In this document: piece after piece, positions 8,374 to 15,872 of the stretch
How the letters are laid out: each line of letters opens with the position of its first letter
Numbering within the stretch: position 1 is the first letter of the stretch
Origin: Rhodoplanes sp963840055
GTDB taxonomy: Bacteria; Pseudomonadota; Alphaproteobacteria; Rhizobiales; Xanthobacteraceae
Length of the DNA: 64,000 nucleotides
NCBI GenBank assembly: GCA_963840055.1
Contig: CAWIXM010000013.1
Coordinates: forward strand, 128,258-192,257
Direction: 5' to 3'
The notes under the pieces: generated by a model
Seen by the model: only the letters and a program-made list of their open reading frames with translations
Databases searched by the model: none
What the model was told of the DNA's origin: nothing
Program-made: the position numbers and the translations under genes

Positions 8374-9720
8374 TTAGCGCCGCGCCCGCTTTCGCGCGAA
8401 TGAGCCGGAATGCGATACCTCGAGCTCCTCGATCAGAGCGCGCGGACTTTCTGGCACATCGGTTACGGTGTAGCCCGCCTGCGCGAGATCTGCGGCGAGC
8501 GCAATCACGCTCGCCGGCACATCGAGTCCGACGGCATACGCGGTGCGGCCGGGCTGACCCGGATAGTCGGGCATCAGAACGGCGATGCGCCGCTCGCTCC
8601 GCGGCGTTCGTTGCAGCCGCACAAGCGTGGCGACGCGATCGGCGACCACCGCGATGCGGTCCGGCTCCGGCCGATTGGCGAGCGCGGCAAACGCAAGGCC
8701 GTGGTGCGTCGGCAGCGTCTCCTTGAATGCAATCGCGCCCGCGAGCACGCGCCCGTCCAGCTCGGGCAGAACGATATGCATCGCAAGATCGGCCGCGCCA
8801 AGTCCGCGCACGCTGTCGCGCCAGGCCGCCCGCTTGGTGTTCGCGATTACCGCCTGCAACACCGGGACGTCGGGTCCGTCGAGCGGGGTCGGAGTTTGCG
8901 GTCCGGCGCCGGCGGCGAACGCCGTCGTCGTCACGATCACCGCCGGGTCGAGGCGCGCGAGCGCGTGACGCACGAAATCGGCGCAGTCCTCGTCTTTGAG
9001 GCTGGTGACGATCAGCGGCGCGGGGCTGAGGCCGCGCGCGCGCAACGCTTCGCATAGCGCGTCGATCGGTGCGGTGTCGGCAGCAAGCACGTGGGCGCGA
9101 TAGAAAATGATCGGGATGACCGCCTGGCCGGGCGCGAGCGTCGCATCAAGTCGGTCGAGATCGACCGCGCCCTCGCCGGGCAGATAGGCGGCGGCGCGCG
9201 GGACCGGCCGCGGTTCGGCCGCATCGAGCGGCGCTCCGGCGTAGCCTGCGAGCCGGCGGAGCAGCGCGCGCAGGTTCTCGCGCCCGCCCTCGCGGAAATA
9301 GCGCAGCAGCGTATCAAGTTCGGCGCGCGGCAAGGTCGAGGCTTCGGCAAGCCGCGCATCATCGCGGTCTTCTCCCGGCAGGATCGCGAGCGCGATCCCT
9401 CGTTCGCGCGCCATCGCTGCGATCCGCTCGACGCCGTACCGCCACCAGTCGAGCCCGCCGAGCAGGCGCACCAGAATCACCTTGGCATGGACGCCGACGC
9501 GATCGATCCACAGATCGACCGACATGGGATGGCGCAGATCGCGCAAATGCGCGAGCCTCACGCTTGGCAGCGCGTCGCGCTCGATCGCCCAAGCCGCCGC
9601 GAGGCCGGCGAGATCGGTATCGGCGAAAGACAGCACGAGAATATCGCCCGGCTCCTGGCGCAGGTCGATCGGTTCGGCGATCTCGTCGAGCGTGGTCGAG
9701 CTGGTGGCGAGAAGATGCAT
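8374..9720 (-). CDS. cobN: cobaltochelatase subunit CobN, N-terminal portion (frame ends early)
   Basis: 448 residues starting MHLLATSSTTLDEIAEPIDL, with VDLWIDRVGVHAKVILVRLL, GEGAVDLDRLDATLAPGQAV, IIFYRAHVLAADTAPIDALC and MPDYPGQPGRTAYAVGLDVP, all characteristic of the CobN N-terminal half. The frame ends at a TAA (8376-8374), far short of the 1,100-1,300 residues usual for CobN. The C-terminal portion lies in the next frame (+1). The whole span 6054-9720 is 3,667 bases, so removing one base between 8377 and 8432 gives one frame of 1,221 residues. Starts 3 bases after cobW ends. Confidence 0.85.
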   Translation of the reverse strand: MHLLATSSTTLDEIAEPIDLRQEPGDILVLSFADTDLAGLAAAWAIERDALPSVRLAHLRDLRHPMSVDLWIDRVGVHAKVILVRLLGGLDWWRYGVERIAAMARERGIALAILPGEDRDDARLAEASTLPRAELDTLLRYFREGGRENLRALLRRLAGYAGAPLDAAEPRPVPRAAAYLPGEGAVDLDRLDATLAPGQAVIPIIFYRAHVLAADTAPIDALCEALRARGLSPAPLIVTSLKDEDCADFVRHALARLDPAVIVTTTAFAAGAGPQTPTPLDGPDVPVLQAVIANTKRAAWRDSVRGLGAADLAMHIVLPELDGRVLAGAIAFKETLPTHHGLAFAALANRPEPDRIAVVADRVATLVRLQRTPRSERRIAVLMPDYPGQPGRTAYAVGLDVPASVIALAADLAQAGYTVTDVPESPRALIEELEVSHSGSFARKRARR

Positions 9721-9723
9721 CGC

Positions 9724-10761
9724 TCACCCGGCGAGCGCGCGAACGATCGCCGCGCGGTCGAGCCCCTTGAGGCCGATCACGACGAGCCCGCCGGCGCGCG
9801 GCTCCGAGGCCGCCCACGGCCGATCGTAGTGGCTTGTCACTCGCGGGCCGACCGCCTGCACCAGAAGCCGCATCGGCTTGCCGGTTACGGCGGCAAAACC
9901 CTTCACCCGCAACACGTCGAACGCCTCCGCGGCGGCGGCGACCCGCGCCATCAGGGTGGACGGGTCGGCGATCTCGGCCAGCGGCACGACGAAGCTGTCG
10001 AAATCATCGTGATCGTGCTCTTGCTCCGCATCGTGCAACGTGCGCCGGCTCTCGATGTCCTCTTCCACGGCAAGGCCGAGGCCGATCAGCGCTGCCGGAT
10101 CGACCTTGCCGTCGGCGACAGCGACGACTTTCACCGCCCGCGGCAGCGCGCCGGTGACGGCCGCCATCGCCTTGTCGAGGCCGCTCGCGTCGATCAGGTC
10201 GCGTTTGTTCAGCACGACGAGGTCGGCGCAGGCGATCTGGTCGGCGAACACCTCCTCGACGGGATCATCGTGGTCGAGCGCGGGATCGGCGGCGCGCTCG
10301 CGCGCAAGCGCGGCGAGATCGGCGGCGACGCGGCCTTCGGCGAGCGCCGCCCCGTCCACCACTGCGATGATGCCATCCACGGTGACGCGGCTCTTGATCG
10401 CCGGCCAGTGGAACGCCTGCACCAGCGGCTTCGGCAATGCGAGACCGGAGGTCTCGATGACGATGTGCTCGACGCGCGGATTGCGCGAGAGAATGGCGTC
10501 GAGCGCCGGAACGAACTCGTCGGCGACGGTGCAGCACAGGCAGCCATTCGCCAACTCAACGATGTTCTCCTCCGGACACGCTTCGTCGCCGCAGCCCTTG
10601 AGGATTTCGCCGTCGATGCCGACATCGCCGAATTCGTTGACGATCACCGCAAGCCGCCGCCCGCCGGCATTGGCGAGCACGTGGCGAATCAGCGTCGTCT
10701 TGCCGGAGCCGAGAAAGCCGGTCACCACCGTGCAGGGCACGCGCGCAAGCGAGACGGTCAT
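9724..10761 (-). CDS. cobW: CobW, G3E-family GTPase (metal chaperone)
   Basis: 345 residues. Walker A GFLGSGKTT at 15-23, the metal-binding CLCC at 74-77 in ELANGCLCCTV, and an NKRD GTP-specificity motif in VVLNKRDLID. A short acidic/His stretch (EQEHDHDD) follows near residue 245, as in many metal-handling G3E proteins. CobW is needed for aerobic cobalamin synthesis and is thought to deliver cobalt to the CobNST chelatase, consistent with its place directly before cobN. ATGA overlap with the upstream DUF1636 gene. Confidence 0.93.
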   Translation of the reverse strand: MTVSLARVPCTVVTGFLGSGKTTLIRHVLANAGGRRLAVIVNEFGDVGIDGEILKGCGDEACPEENIVELANGCLCCTVADEFVPALDAILSRNPRVEHIVIETSGLALPKPLVQAFHWPAIKSRVTVDGIIAVVDGAALAEGRVAADLAALARERAADPALDHDDPVEEVFADQIACADLVVLNKRDLIDASGLDKAMAAVTGALPRAVKVVAVADGKVDPAALIGLGLAVEEDIESRRTLHDAEQEHDHDDFDSFVVPLAEIADPSTLMARVAAAAEAFDVLRVKGFAAVTGKPMRLLVQAVGPRVTSHYDRPWAASEPRAGGLVVIGLKGLDRAAIVRALAG

Positions 10762-11183
10762 TCGGGCTCCTCTTCGAAATCATGCGGAGGCACGCGGGCG
10801 ACCATGCCGCGCTTGAGCGATTTCGGACGCCCTTGCCATGGCAGCAAACCCTCGGGATCGCTCGCCAACATGCGCGCGGCAAAAACGAGGTCGGCGCCGC
10901 CATCGAGCGCAAGCCCGCTGAACACATAGGTCCACGCACCGTTGGCGCGCAGCCCCACGGTCGGCGGGCGATTGCAAACGCCGAGGCATTTCACCTTGAC
11001 CACACGCACGCCGGTTTGTTCTGCCGCTCGCGCTGCCGAGTCGGCCAGGATCTCGCCGGGGCGAAAGGCGCTTTCTGGTTCGCCCGGCGGCCGGCAGGTG
11101 ATGCAGACGTAAATCGTCGCATCCAAATTGGCGCGTCCCGCGGTCGTGTCGGCGCCGGCGCTCGCATCATCGACGAGGGTCAC
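10758..11183 (-). CDS. DUF1636 family protein, thioredoxin-like [2Fe-2S] ferredoxin type
   Basis: 141 residues with IYVCITCRPPGEPE near the N-terminus and KVKCLGVCNRPP in the middle, a C-x2-C ... C-x3-C set as in thioredoxin-fold 2Fe-2S proteins, plus AWTYVFSGL. DUF1636 proteins usually sit next to cobW in riboswitch-controlled cob operons; their reaction is not established. First gene after the minus-strand cobalamin riboswitch, 87 bases downstream, and coupled to cobW by a 4-base overlap. Confidence 0.85.
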   Translation of the reverse strand: MTLVDDASAGADTTAGRANLDATIYVCITCRPPGEPESAFRPGEILADSAARAAEQTGVRVVKVKCLGVCNRPPTVGLRANGAWTYVFSGLALDGGADLVFAARMLASDPEGLLPWQGRPKSLKRGMVARVPPHDFEEEPE

Positions 11184-11269
11184 TCGTGATTCTCCATAGC
11201 CAAGTTCGGGGGCGCCGGGATGAGGACGTCGATCGGCGCCGAGGCACCCCGCCCGGACCGCGAACGAAT

Positions 11270-11441
11270 CGACGGCAGGTCTCCTGGCTCGCGGGTCTCA
11301 GCCCGTCACCGCCTTCCCGGGGTTGGGTCCCAGTGGCTCTGTGGCTCGGGCTCGCCGCTCACAGTTGCGGGGGCAGCTGCGGATTTGGGACAGGCGTCCC
11401 GCACCACAATTCCCTCTTGGCTCTCCGATGAGAGACCGTCG
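11270..11441 (-). promoter_or_regulatory. cobalamin riboswitch controlling DUF1636-cobW-cobN...
   Basis: On the minus strand the conserved blocks appear in order: GGGAATTGTGGTG, GCTGCCCCCGCAACTGT, CCACTG, CGGGAAGGCGG and the B12 box AGCCAGGAGACCTGCC (11289-11274). The closing P1 helix is CGACGG (11441-11436) with CCGTCG (11275-11270). Adenosylcobalamin binding normally shuts off the downstream genes. The first start codon is 87 bases away, leaving room for an expression platform that hides the ribosome binding site or forms a terminator. Confidence 0.95.
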
Positions 11442-11450
11442 AATGCCGGC

Positions 11451-11479
11451 AGTTAAGGGTCGCGGTCTTCCCTTGTCAA
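11451..11479 (-). promoter_or_regulatory. predicted promoter for the minus-strand cob operon
   Basis: On the minus strand a perfect -35 box TTGACA (11479-11474) is followed after 17 bases by TTAACT (11456-11451). Transcription would begin a few bases before the riboswitch P1 helix. Seen by motif only. Confidence 0.6.
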
Positions 11480-11488
11480 TGCGCGCGC

Positions 11489-11505
11489 GCCGGTCAGAGA
11501 CCGGC
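11489..11505. promoter_or_regulatory. perfect inverted repeat between the two divergent cob promoters
   Basis: GCCGGTC-aga-GACCGGC, 7-bp arms, placed between the -35 boxes of the two predicted promoters and abutting the plus-strand one. A candidate operator for a protein regulator, or a 5' hairpin; no experimental support. Confidence 0.4.
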
Positions 11506-11533
11506 TTGCGGACCCCTTGAATGTAGCTATAGT
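11506..11533 (+). promoter_or_regulatory. predicted promoter for cbtB-cbtA-cobU-cobO
   Basis: TTGCGG (11506-11511), 16-base spacer, TATAGT (11528-11533), seven bases before the plus-strand riboswitch P1 helix. Motif evidence only. Confidence 0.5.
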
Positions 11534-11539
11534 CGGCGC

Positions 11540-11720
11540 GTCGTCGGTTCCCGCCTCCCGGCGGGACGCAAAAGGGAACGCGGTGAGGGCTTTTCCGAAT
11601 CCGCGGCTGCCCCCGCAACTGTAAGCGGCGAGCCTTTTTCGATACGCCACTGGAGCCTCGGGACGCTCCGGGAAGGCCGATCAAGGCAACGACCCGCGAG
11701 CCAGGAGACCTGCCGGCGAC
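11540..11720 (+). promoter_or_regulatory. cobalamin riboswitch controlling cbtB-cbtA-cobU-cobO
   Basis: Conserved blocks in order on the plus strand: AAAGGGAACGCGGTG, CCGAATCCGCGGCTGC followed by CCCCGCAACTGTAAGCGG, CGCCACTGG, CCGGGAAGGC, and the B12 box AGCCAGGAGACCTGCC ending at 11714. P1 pairs GTCGTCGG (11540-11547) with CCGGCGAC (11713-11720). It ends 46 bases before the cbtB start, so translational or transcriptional repression by adenosylcobalamin is expected. Confidence 0.95.
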
Positions 11721-11766
11721 AGGGACCAACGCGTGCCCTCGGGATGGAGGGTGAAGGGGAAAACCA

Positions 11767-11946
11767 ATGTCCGTTCTCGCCAAATCAGTTGCCACATCAT
11801 CCGCGCGTCTCGAGGCGTTGCGCTACGGCCTCGCCGCGATGTTTCTCGGGATCGTCTTCATCGGCGTCGCCGGGTTCGCCCATTATCCGGCGATCCATGA
11901 CGCCGCTCACGATACCCGGCACGCCGTCAGCTTCCCCTGCCACTGA
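11767..11946 (+). CDS. cbtB: CbtB, small subunit of predicted cobalt transporter
   Basis: A 59-residue protein with one transmembrane helix (about residues 19-38: YGLAAMFLGIVFIGVAGFAH) and a histidine-rich C-terminus, AIHDAAHDTRHAVSFPCH. This length and the HDTRHA...FPCH ending are the CbtB signature. GAAGGGG stands 7 bases before the ATG. CbtA/CbtB form a predicted cobalt uptake system found almost always behind cobalamin riboswitches, as here; the transport activity is inferred from context in the literature. Confidence 0.92.
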   Translation: MSVLAKSVATSSARLEALRYGLAAMFLGIVFIGVAGFAHYPAIHDAAHDTRHAVSFPCH

Positions 11947-11958
11947 CGAGCGCCAATC

Positions 11959-12694
11959 ATGTTTCGGCGAATTTTTGTGGCTGCTCTCGCGGCCGGGGGC
12001 AGGTATTGGCCTGTTGCTGGCCGCGCTCCAACAAGTCGCCCTCGTGCCACTGATCCTGAAGGCCGAGAACTATGAGCATGCCGATCCGGCTCGGAAGGCG
12101 GCGGCGCTTCCCGCGGCCGTGTCCGAGGCTTTGCCGGCGCTGATTGCGCCGGCTCACGCTCATGAGCAGCATCCGGCGGCAACCGCCGCCGAAGGCGGCT
12201 CCGCGTCGCGGACGGCGCTGACCGTCGTTGCGACGACGCTGGTTTCGATCGGCTTTGCTTTTCTGCTGGTCGGCGCTTTCGCGGTCAGCGGGCGCGCCGT
12301 CGACGCCCGCGAGGGCTTGCTCTGGGGCATCGCCGGCTTTGCCGTGTTTGCCTTGGCCCCGGCGTTTGGGCTGGCGCCGATGCTGCCGGGTTCGGCCGAG
12401 GCCGATCTTGTAGCGCGGCAAATCTGGTGGGTCGGCACGGCGGTGGCGACGGCGGGCGGGATCGCGCTCGCCGTATTCGGGCGCTGGGCCTGGGCGGTCC
12501 CGGTCGGGATCGCGCTGATCGTCGCTCCGCATCTGATCGGCGCGCCGCACGCCGAAGGCGTCGGCAGCGTTCCGCCCGAACTCGCCGCGAGTTTCGCCGC
12601 GCGCTCGCTGGTGGTCGCCGCGGTGTTCTGGGTTCTGCTTGGCTGGGCGGCAGGCGCGCTCTACGCCCGGCTTGGACGGACCGAGGCGGCATGA
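11959..12694 (+). CDS. cbtA: CbtA, predicted cobalt transporter subunit (single-base frameshift)
   Basis: The ATG at 11959 opens MFRRIFVAALAAG, the standard CbtA start, but the frame is lost at a run of five G (11995-11999). With one G removed it continues AGIGLLLAALQQVALVPLIL and stays open to 12694, giving 244 residues, normal for CbtA. Several hydrophobic helices, a His-rich segment (APAHAHEQH) and the C-terminal IVAPHLIGAPHAEG, another conserved His region, follow. As read, translation from this ATG would terminate early or misread. Starts 12 bases after cbtB; the stop overlaps the cobU ATG (ATGA). Confidence 0.88.
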
Positions 12695-13218
12695 TCGCCG
12701 AAGCGTCGCGCGAGCTGACGCTTGTGCTCGGTGGCGCCCGCTCCGGCAAGAGCCGTTTTGCCGAGAGCCTGATCGCGCGTCATCCGCCGCCTTGGCTCTA
12801 TGTCGCGACGGCAGAGGCGGGCGATGCGGAAATGGCGGCGCGCATCGCCGCCCACAAGGCGCGGCGCGGGCCGGATTGGATGACGATCGAAGCGCCGCAC
12901 GACCTTGCGAGCGTTCTCGCCGAACAGGGAAACAGGCCCGTTCTGGTCGATTGCTTGACGCTGTGGCTCAGCAATCTGATGCTGGCAAACAGCGATATCG
13001 ATGTGGCGGTCGCACGGCTCGAACAGGCGTTGGAGCAAGCCAATGGTCCGGTTGTGGTGGTCGCGAACGAAGTCGGCTCCGGGGTCGTTCCCGAGAATGC
13101 GCTGGCGCGGCGCTTCCGCGACCTGCAAGGCCAGCTCAATCAGCGGCTTGCCGCGCGGGCGGATCGCGTCGTCCTTGTGGTGGCCGGGCTGCCGCTTTTC
13201 ATGAAAGGTGCTGCATGA
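12691..13218 (+). CDS. cobU: adenosylcobinamide kinase / adenosylcobinamide-phosphate guanylyltransferase
   Basis: 175 residues. P-loop GGARSGKS at 14-21, VDCLTLWLSNLM and NEVGSGVVPENALARRFRD are the CobU/CobP signatures. It phosphorylates adenosylcobinamide and then transfers GMP to give AdoCbi-GDP, activating the aminopropanol arm for nucleotide-loop attachment. Coupled by ATGA overlaps to cbtA upstream and cobO downstream. Also named CobP in aerobic producers. Confidence 0.94.
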   Translation: MIAEASRELTLVLGGARSGKSRFAESLIARHPPPWLYVATAEAGDAEMAARIAAHKARRGPDWMTIEAPHDLASVLAEQGNRPVLVDCLTLWLSNLMLANSDIDVAVARLEQALEQANGPVVVVANEVGSGVVPENALARRFRDLQGQLNQRLAARADRVVLVVAGLPLFMKGAA

Positions 13219-13838
13219 ATACGACCAAGAGCGTCGACGATACCGAGGCCGAACGCCACCGCGCCAAGATGGCCAAGCGCAAGGCGGTGCAGGACGCCGA
13301 GGTTGCGGAGAAAACGCAGGAAAAGGGCCTGCTCATCGTGCACACCGGAGCGGGCAAGGGAAAATCCACCGCCGCTTTCGGCCTGGCGTTGCGCATGCTC
13401 GGCCGCGGCCACCGGGTGGGCGTCGTGCAGTTCATCAAAGGCGCCTGGCATTCGGCCGAGCGCGACGCGCTTGAAAAATTCGGCGAGCAGGTGTCGTGGC
13501 ACACGATGGGAGAGGGCTTCACCTGGGAGACCCAGGACCTGCAGCGCGACATCGCCGCCGCCGAGCGCGCCTGGGCGAAGGCGCAGGAGTTGATGGCCGA
13601 CCCGAGTTTCGGCCTCATCATCCTCGACGAGCTGAACGTCGCGCTGCGCTACAACTATCTGCCGCTGAACACAGTGATCGCCACGTTGCAGGCGCGCCGG
13701 CCGGGGCTGCATGTCGTCGTCACCGGCCGCAACGCCAAAGCGGAATTGATTGAGGCGGCCGATCTCGTCACCGAGATGACGGTGGTCAAGCATCATTTCG
13801 CCGCCGGCGTAAAGGCGCAGCCCGGCATCGAGTTTTAG
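13215..13838 (+). CDS. cobO: cob(I)yrinic acid a,c-diamide adenosyltransferase
   Basis: 207 residues. A charged N-terminal lead is followed by the P-loop HTGAGKGKST (43-52), VVQFIKGAWHSAERDAL, ILDELNVALRYNYL and VVTGRNAKAELIEAADLVTE, all typical of the CobO/BtuR family. It transfers the adenosyl group of ATP to the reduced cobalt after CobN-dependent metal insertion. Last gene of the riboswitch-controlled plus-strand operon; about 60 bases separate it from the convergent SMR gene, with no clear terminator seen. Confidence 0.95.
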   Translation: MNTTKSVDDTEAERHRAKMAKRKAVQDAEVAEKTQEKGLLIVHTGAGKGKSTAAFGLALRMLGRGHRVGVVQFIKGAWHSAERDALEKFGEQVSWHTMGEGFTWETQDLQRDIAAAERAWAKAQELMADPSFGLIILDELNVALRYNYLPLNTVIATLQARRPGLHVVVTGRNAKAELIEAADLVTEMTVVKHHFAAGVKAQPGIEF

Positions 13839-13898
13839 TTGCCCTGTGGTTGTTTCTCGATCCGTGGCGACGCCGTTGGGCTTGGGCAGACACTAAAA

Positions 13899-14231
13899 CT
13901 AATGGCCCGTCGAGCTTGAAAGCAGGTTCACGACAAGCACGCCAGCCACAATAAGAGACATGCCGGTCAAGGCCGCAGCATCTAGCTTTTGCCCGTAAAG
14001 CACCCAGCCGATCGCGGAAATGAGCACGATGCCGATTCCCGACCAGATCGCATAGACGATGCCGACGGGCAGGACTTTCAATGTGAGAGACAAGAAATAG
14101 AAGGAAATCACATATCCGACGCCAACCACGGCCGAAGGTAAAACCCGCGTAAATCCTTCGGACGCTTTCAAGGCGGACGTTGCAATCACCTCAGCGAGGA
14201 TCGAGATCGCCAGATATGCATAATTGAGCAT
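13899..14231 (-). CDS. small multidrug resistance (SMR/EmrE-type) efflux protein
   Basis: 110 residues, the same length as EmrE, with four hydrophobic helices. MLNYAYLAISILAEVIATSA places the essential membrane glutamate at position 14 exactly as in EmrE; VGIVYAIWSGIGIVLISAIG and a final VAGVLVVNLLSSS match the family. It probably works as a dimer exchanging cationic compounds for protons. It is inverted between cobO and cobQ and has no evident link to cobalamin. Confidence 0.92.
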   Translation of the reverse strand: MLNYAYLAISILAEVIATSALKASEGFTRVLPSAVVGVGYVISFYFLSLTLKVLPVGIVYAIWSGIGIVLISAIGWVLYGQKLDAAALTGMSLIVAGVLVVNLLSSSTGH

Positions 14232-14411
14232 AGACCCTCATACGACTGCCCATAGGACCGTCGCGATAAAGGGCAGAGCGGCGCAACAGTGGCAATCCAA
14301 GATCGGGACATATGCACCAGAAATCGTCGTTAGGATCTCCGCGGTGCATCGCGTGCTCGCGCACGGGGCAACGCAAAATATGCGCGTGCAACGGCTCGGA
14401 GGACGAATGAA

Positions 14412-15872
14412 GTGAACGCGCGCGCGCTCATGTTCCAAGGCACCGGCTCTGACGTCGGCAAGTCGCTGATCGTTGCAGGTCTCGCGCGCGCCTTTGCCAA
14501 TCGTGGGCTCGCGGTGCGCCCGTTCAAACCGCAGAACATGTCGAACAACGCCGCGGTCACCGGCGATGGCGGCGAGATCGGCCGCGCCCAGGCGCTGCAG
14601 GCGCGCGCCGCGCGGGTTGCCGCGAGCGTGCACATGAACCCGGTCCTGCTCAAGCCGCAGAGCGAGGTCGGCGCGCAGATCGTGGTGCAGGGCCGCGTCT
14701 ATGGAGCCTCCAAGGCCGCGGAATACCAGACGATCAAGCCGAAGCTGATGCCGGCCGTGCTCGACAGTTTCGCGCGCCTCAAGGCGGAGGCCGACATCGT
14801 GCTCGTCGAAGGCGCCGGCAGCGCGTCGGAGATCAATCTGCGCACCAACGACATCGCCAATATGGGCTTTGCGCGCGCCGCCGATGCGCCCGTGGTGCTG
14901 ATCGGCGATATCGACCGCGGCGGCGTGATCGCGAGCCTGGTCGGCACCAAGACGGTGATCGATCCGGCCGATGCCGCGCTCATCCGCGGCTTCGTCGTCA
15001 ACAAGTTCCGCGGCGACCCGGCGCTGTTCGCCGACGGCATGGCGGCGATTGCGCGTCAGACTGGCTGGGAGGCGCTGGGACTTATTCCGTTCTTTCCCGA
15101 GGCGCAGCTGTTGCCGGCGGAGGATGCGCTCGCGCTCGACGGCGCACGCCCGGCGAAGCCGCAGGCGCGGATGCGCATCGCGGTGCCGATCCTGCCGCAT
15201 ATCGCCAATTTCGACGATCTCGACCCGCTCGACGCCGAACCCGCGATCGATCTCGTGCGCGTGCGCAAGGGCGCGGTGCTGCCCGGCGACGCCGACCTCG
15301 TCATCCTGCCGGGATCGAAGGCGACCATCGCCGATCTCGCTGCGCTGCGCGACGCCGGTTTCCACATCGACATCGCCGCCCATCTGCGCCGCGGCGGTGC
15401 CGTGCTCGGCCTGTGCGGCGGCTACCAGATGCTCGGCCGCGTGATCCGCGATCCCGCCGGCATCGAAGGTCCCCCAGGCGCGTGCGACGGCCTTGGCCTG
15501 CTCGATGTGGAGACCACGCTGTCGGACGAAAAGCGCCTGGAGCCGGTGCAGGGGACGAGCGCCGATGGCGCGCCGTTCGCAGGCTACGAAATGCATATGG
15601 GCGCGACCGAAGGACCGGACCGAGCGCGTCCGTTCGCGCAGCTGGCCGATGGATCGCCGGAAGGCGCGGTCTCAGCCGACGGACGCGCGATCGGAACCTA
15701 TGTCCACGGCCTGTTTGCCGACGATCGTCAGCGCGCGGCCTGGCTTGCGCGTTTCGCGGCGGGCGGCGCATCGGTTGCCTACGAAGCGCAGGTCGACGAC
15801 ACGCTTAATCGCCTTGCCGAGCATCTCGCCCGCCATGTCGATCTCGACCGGCTGCTCACGCTAGCGCGATGA
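14412..15872 (+). CDS. cobQ: cobyric acid synthase (glutamine-hydrolysing)
   Basis: 486 residues with two domains. The N-terminal dethiobiotin-synthetase-like ATPase domain has FQGTGSDVGKSLIVAG, KPQNMSNNAAVT and VLVEGAGSASEINLR. The C-terminal class I-like amidotransferase has LGLCGGYQMLGR with the nucleophile at Cys335 and GTYVHGLFAD late in the chain. It amidates four side chains of adenosylcobyrinic acid a,c-diamide. The start is a GTG; the nearby ATG at 14407 meets a stop after two codons. Its 3' end overlaps the convergent cobD by 17 bases. Confidence 0.95.
   Translation: MNARALMFQGTGSDVGKSLIVAGLARAFANRGLAVRPFKPQNMSNNAAVTGDGGEIGRAQALQARAARVAASVHMNPVLLKPQSEVGAQIVVQGRVYGASKAAEYQTIKPKLMPAVLDSFARLKAEADIVLVEGAGSASEINLRTNDIANMGFARAADAPVVLIGDIDRGGVIASLVGTKTVIDPADAALIRGFVVNKFRGDPALFADGMAAIARQTGWEALGLIPFFPEAQLLPAEDALALDGARPAKPQARMRIAVPILPHIANFDDLDPLDAEPAIDLVRVRKGAVLPGDADLVILPGSKATIADLAALRDAGFHIDIAAHLRRGGAVLGLCGGYQMLGRVIRDPAGIEGPPGACDGLGLLDVETTLSDEKRLEPVQGTSADGAPFAGYEMHMGATEGPDRARPFAQLADGSPEGAVSADGRAIGTYVHGLFADDRQRAAWLARFAAGGASVAYEAQVDDTLNRLAEHLARHVDLDRLLTLAR

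Noticed and set aside
8306..8432. cobN as a genuine two-gene split chelatase with the GTG at 8306 as start
   Set aside because: The start would lie inside a repeat, without a ribosome site, and the frame is open upstream to the point where the N-terminal half ends; a one-base break explains it more simply.
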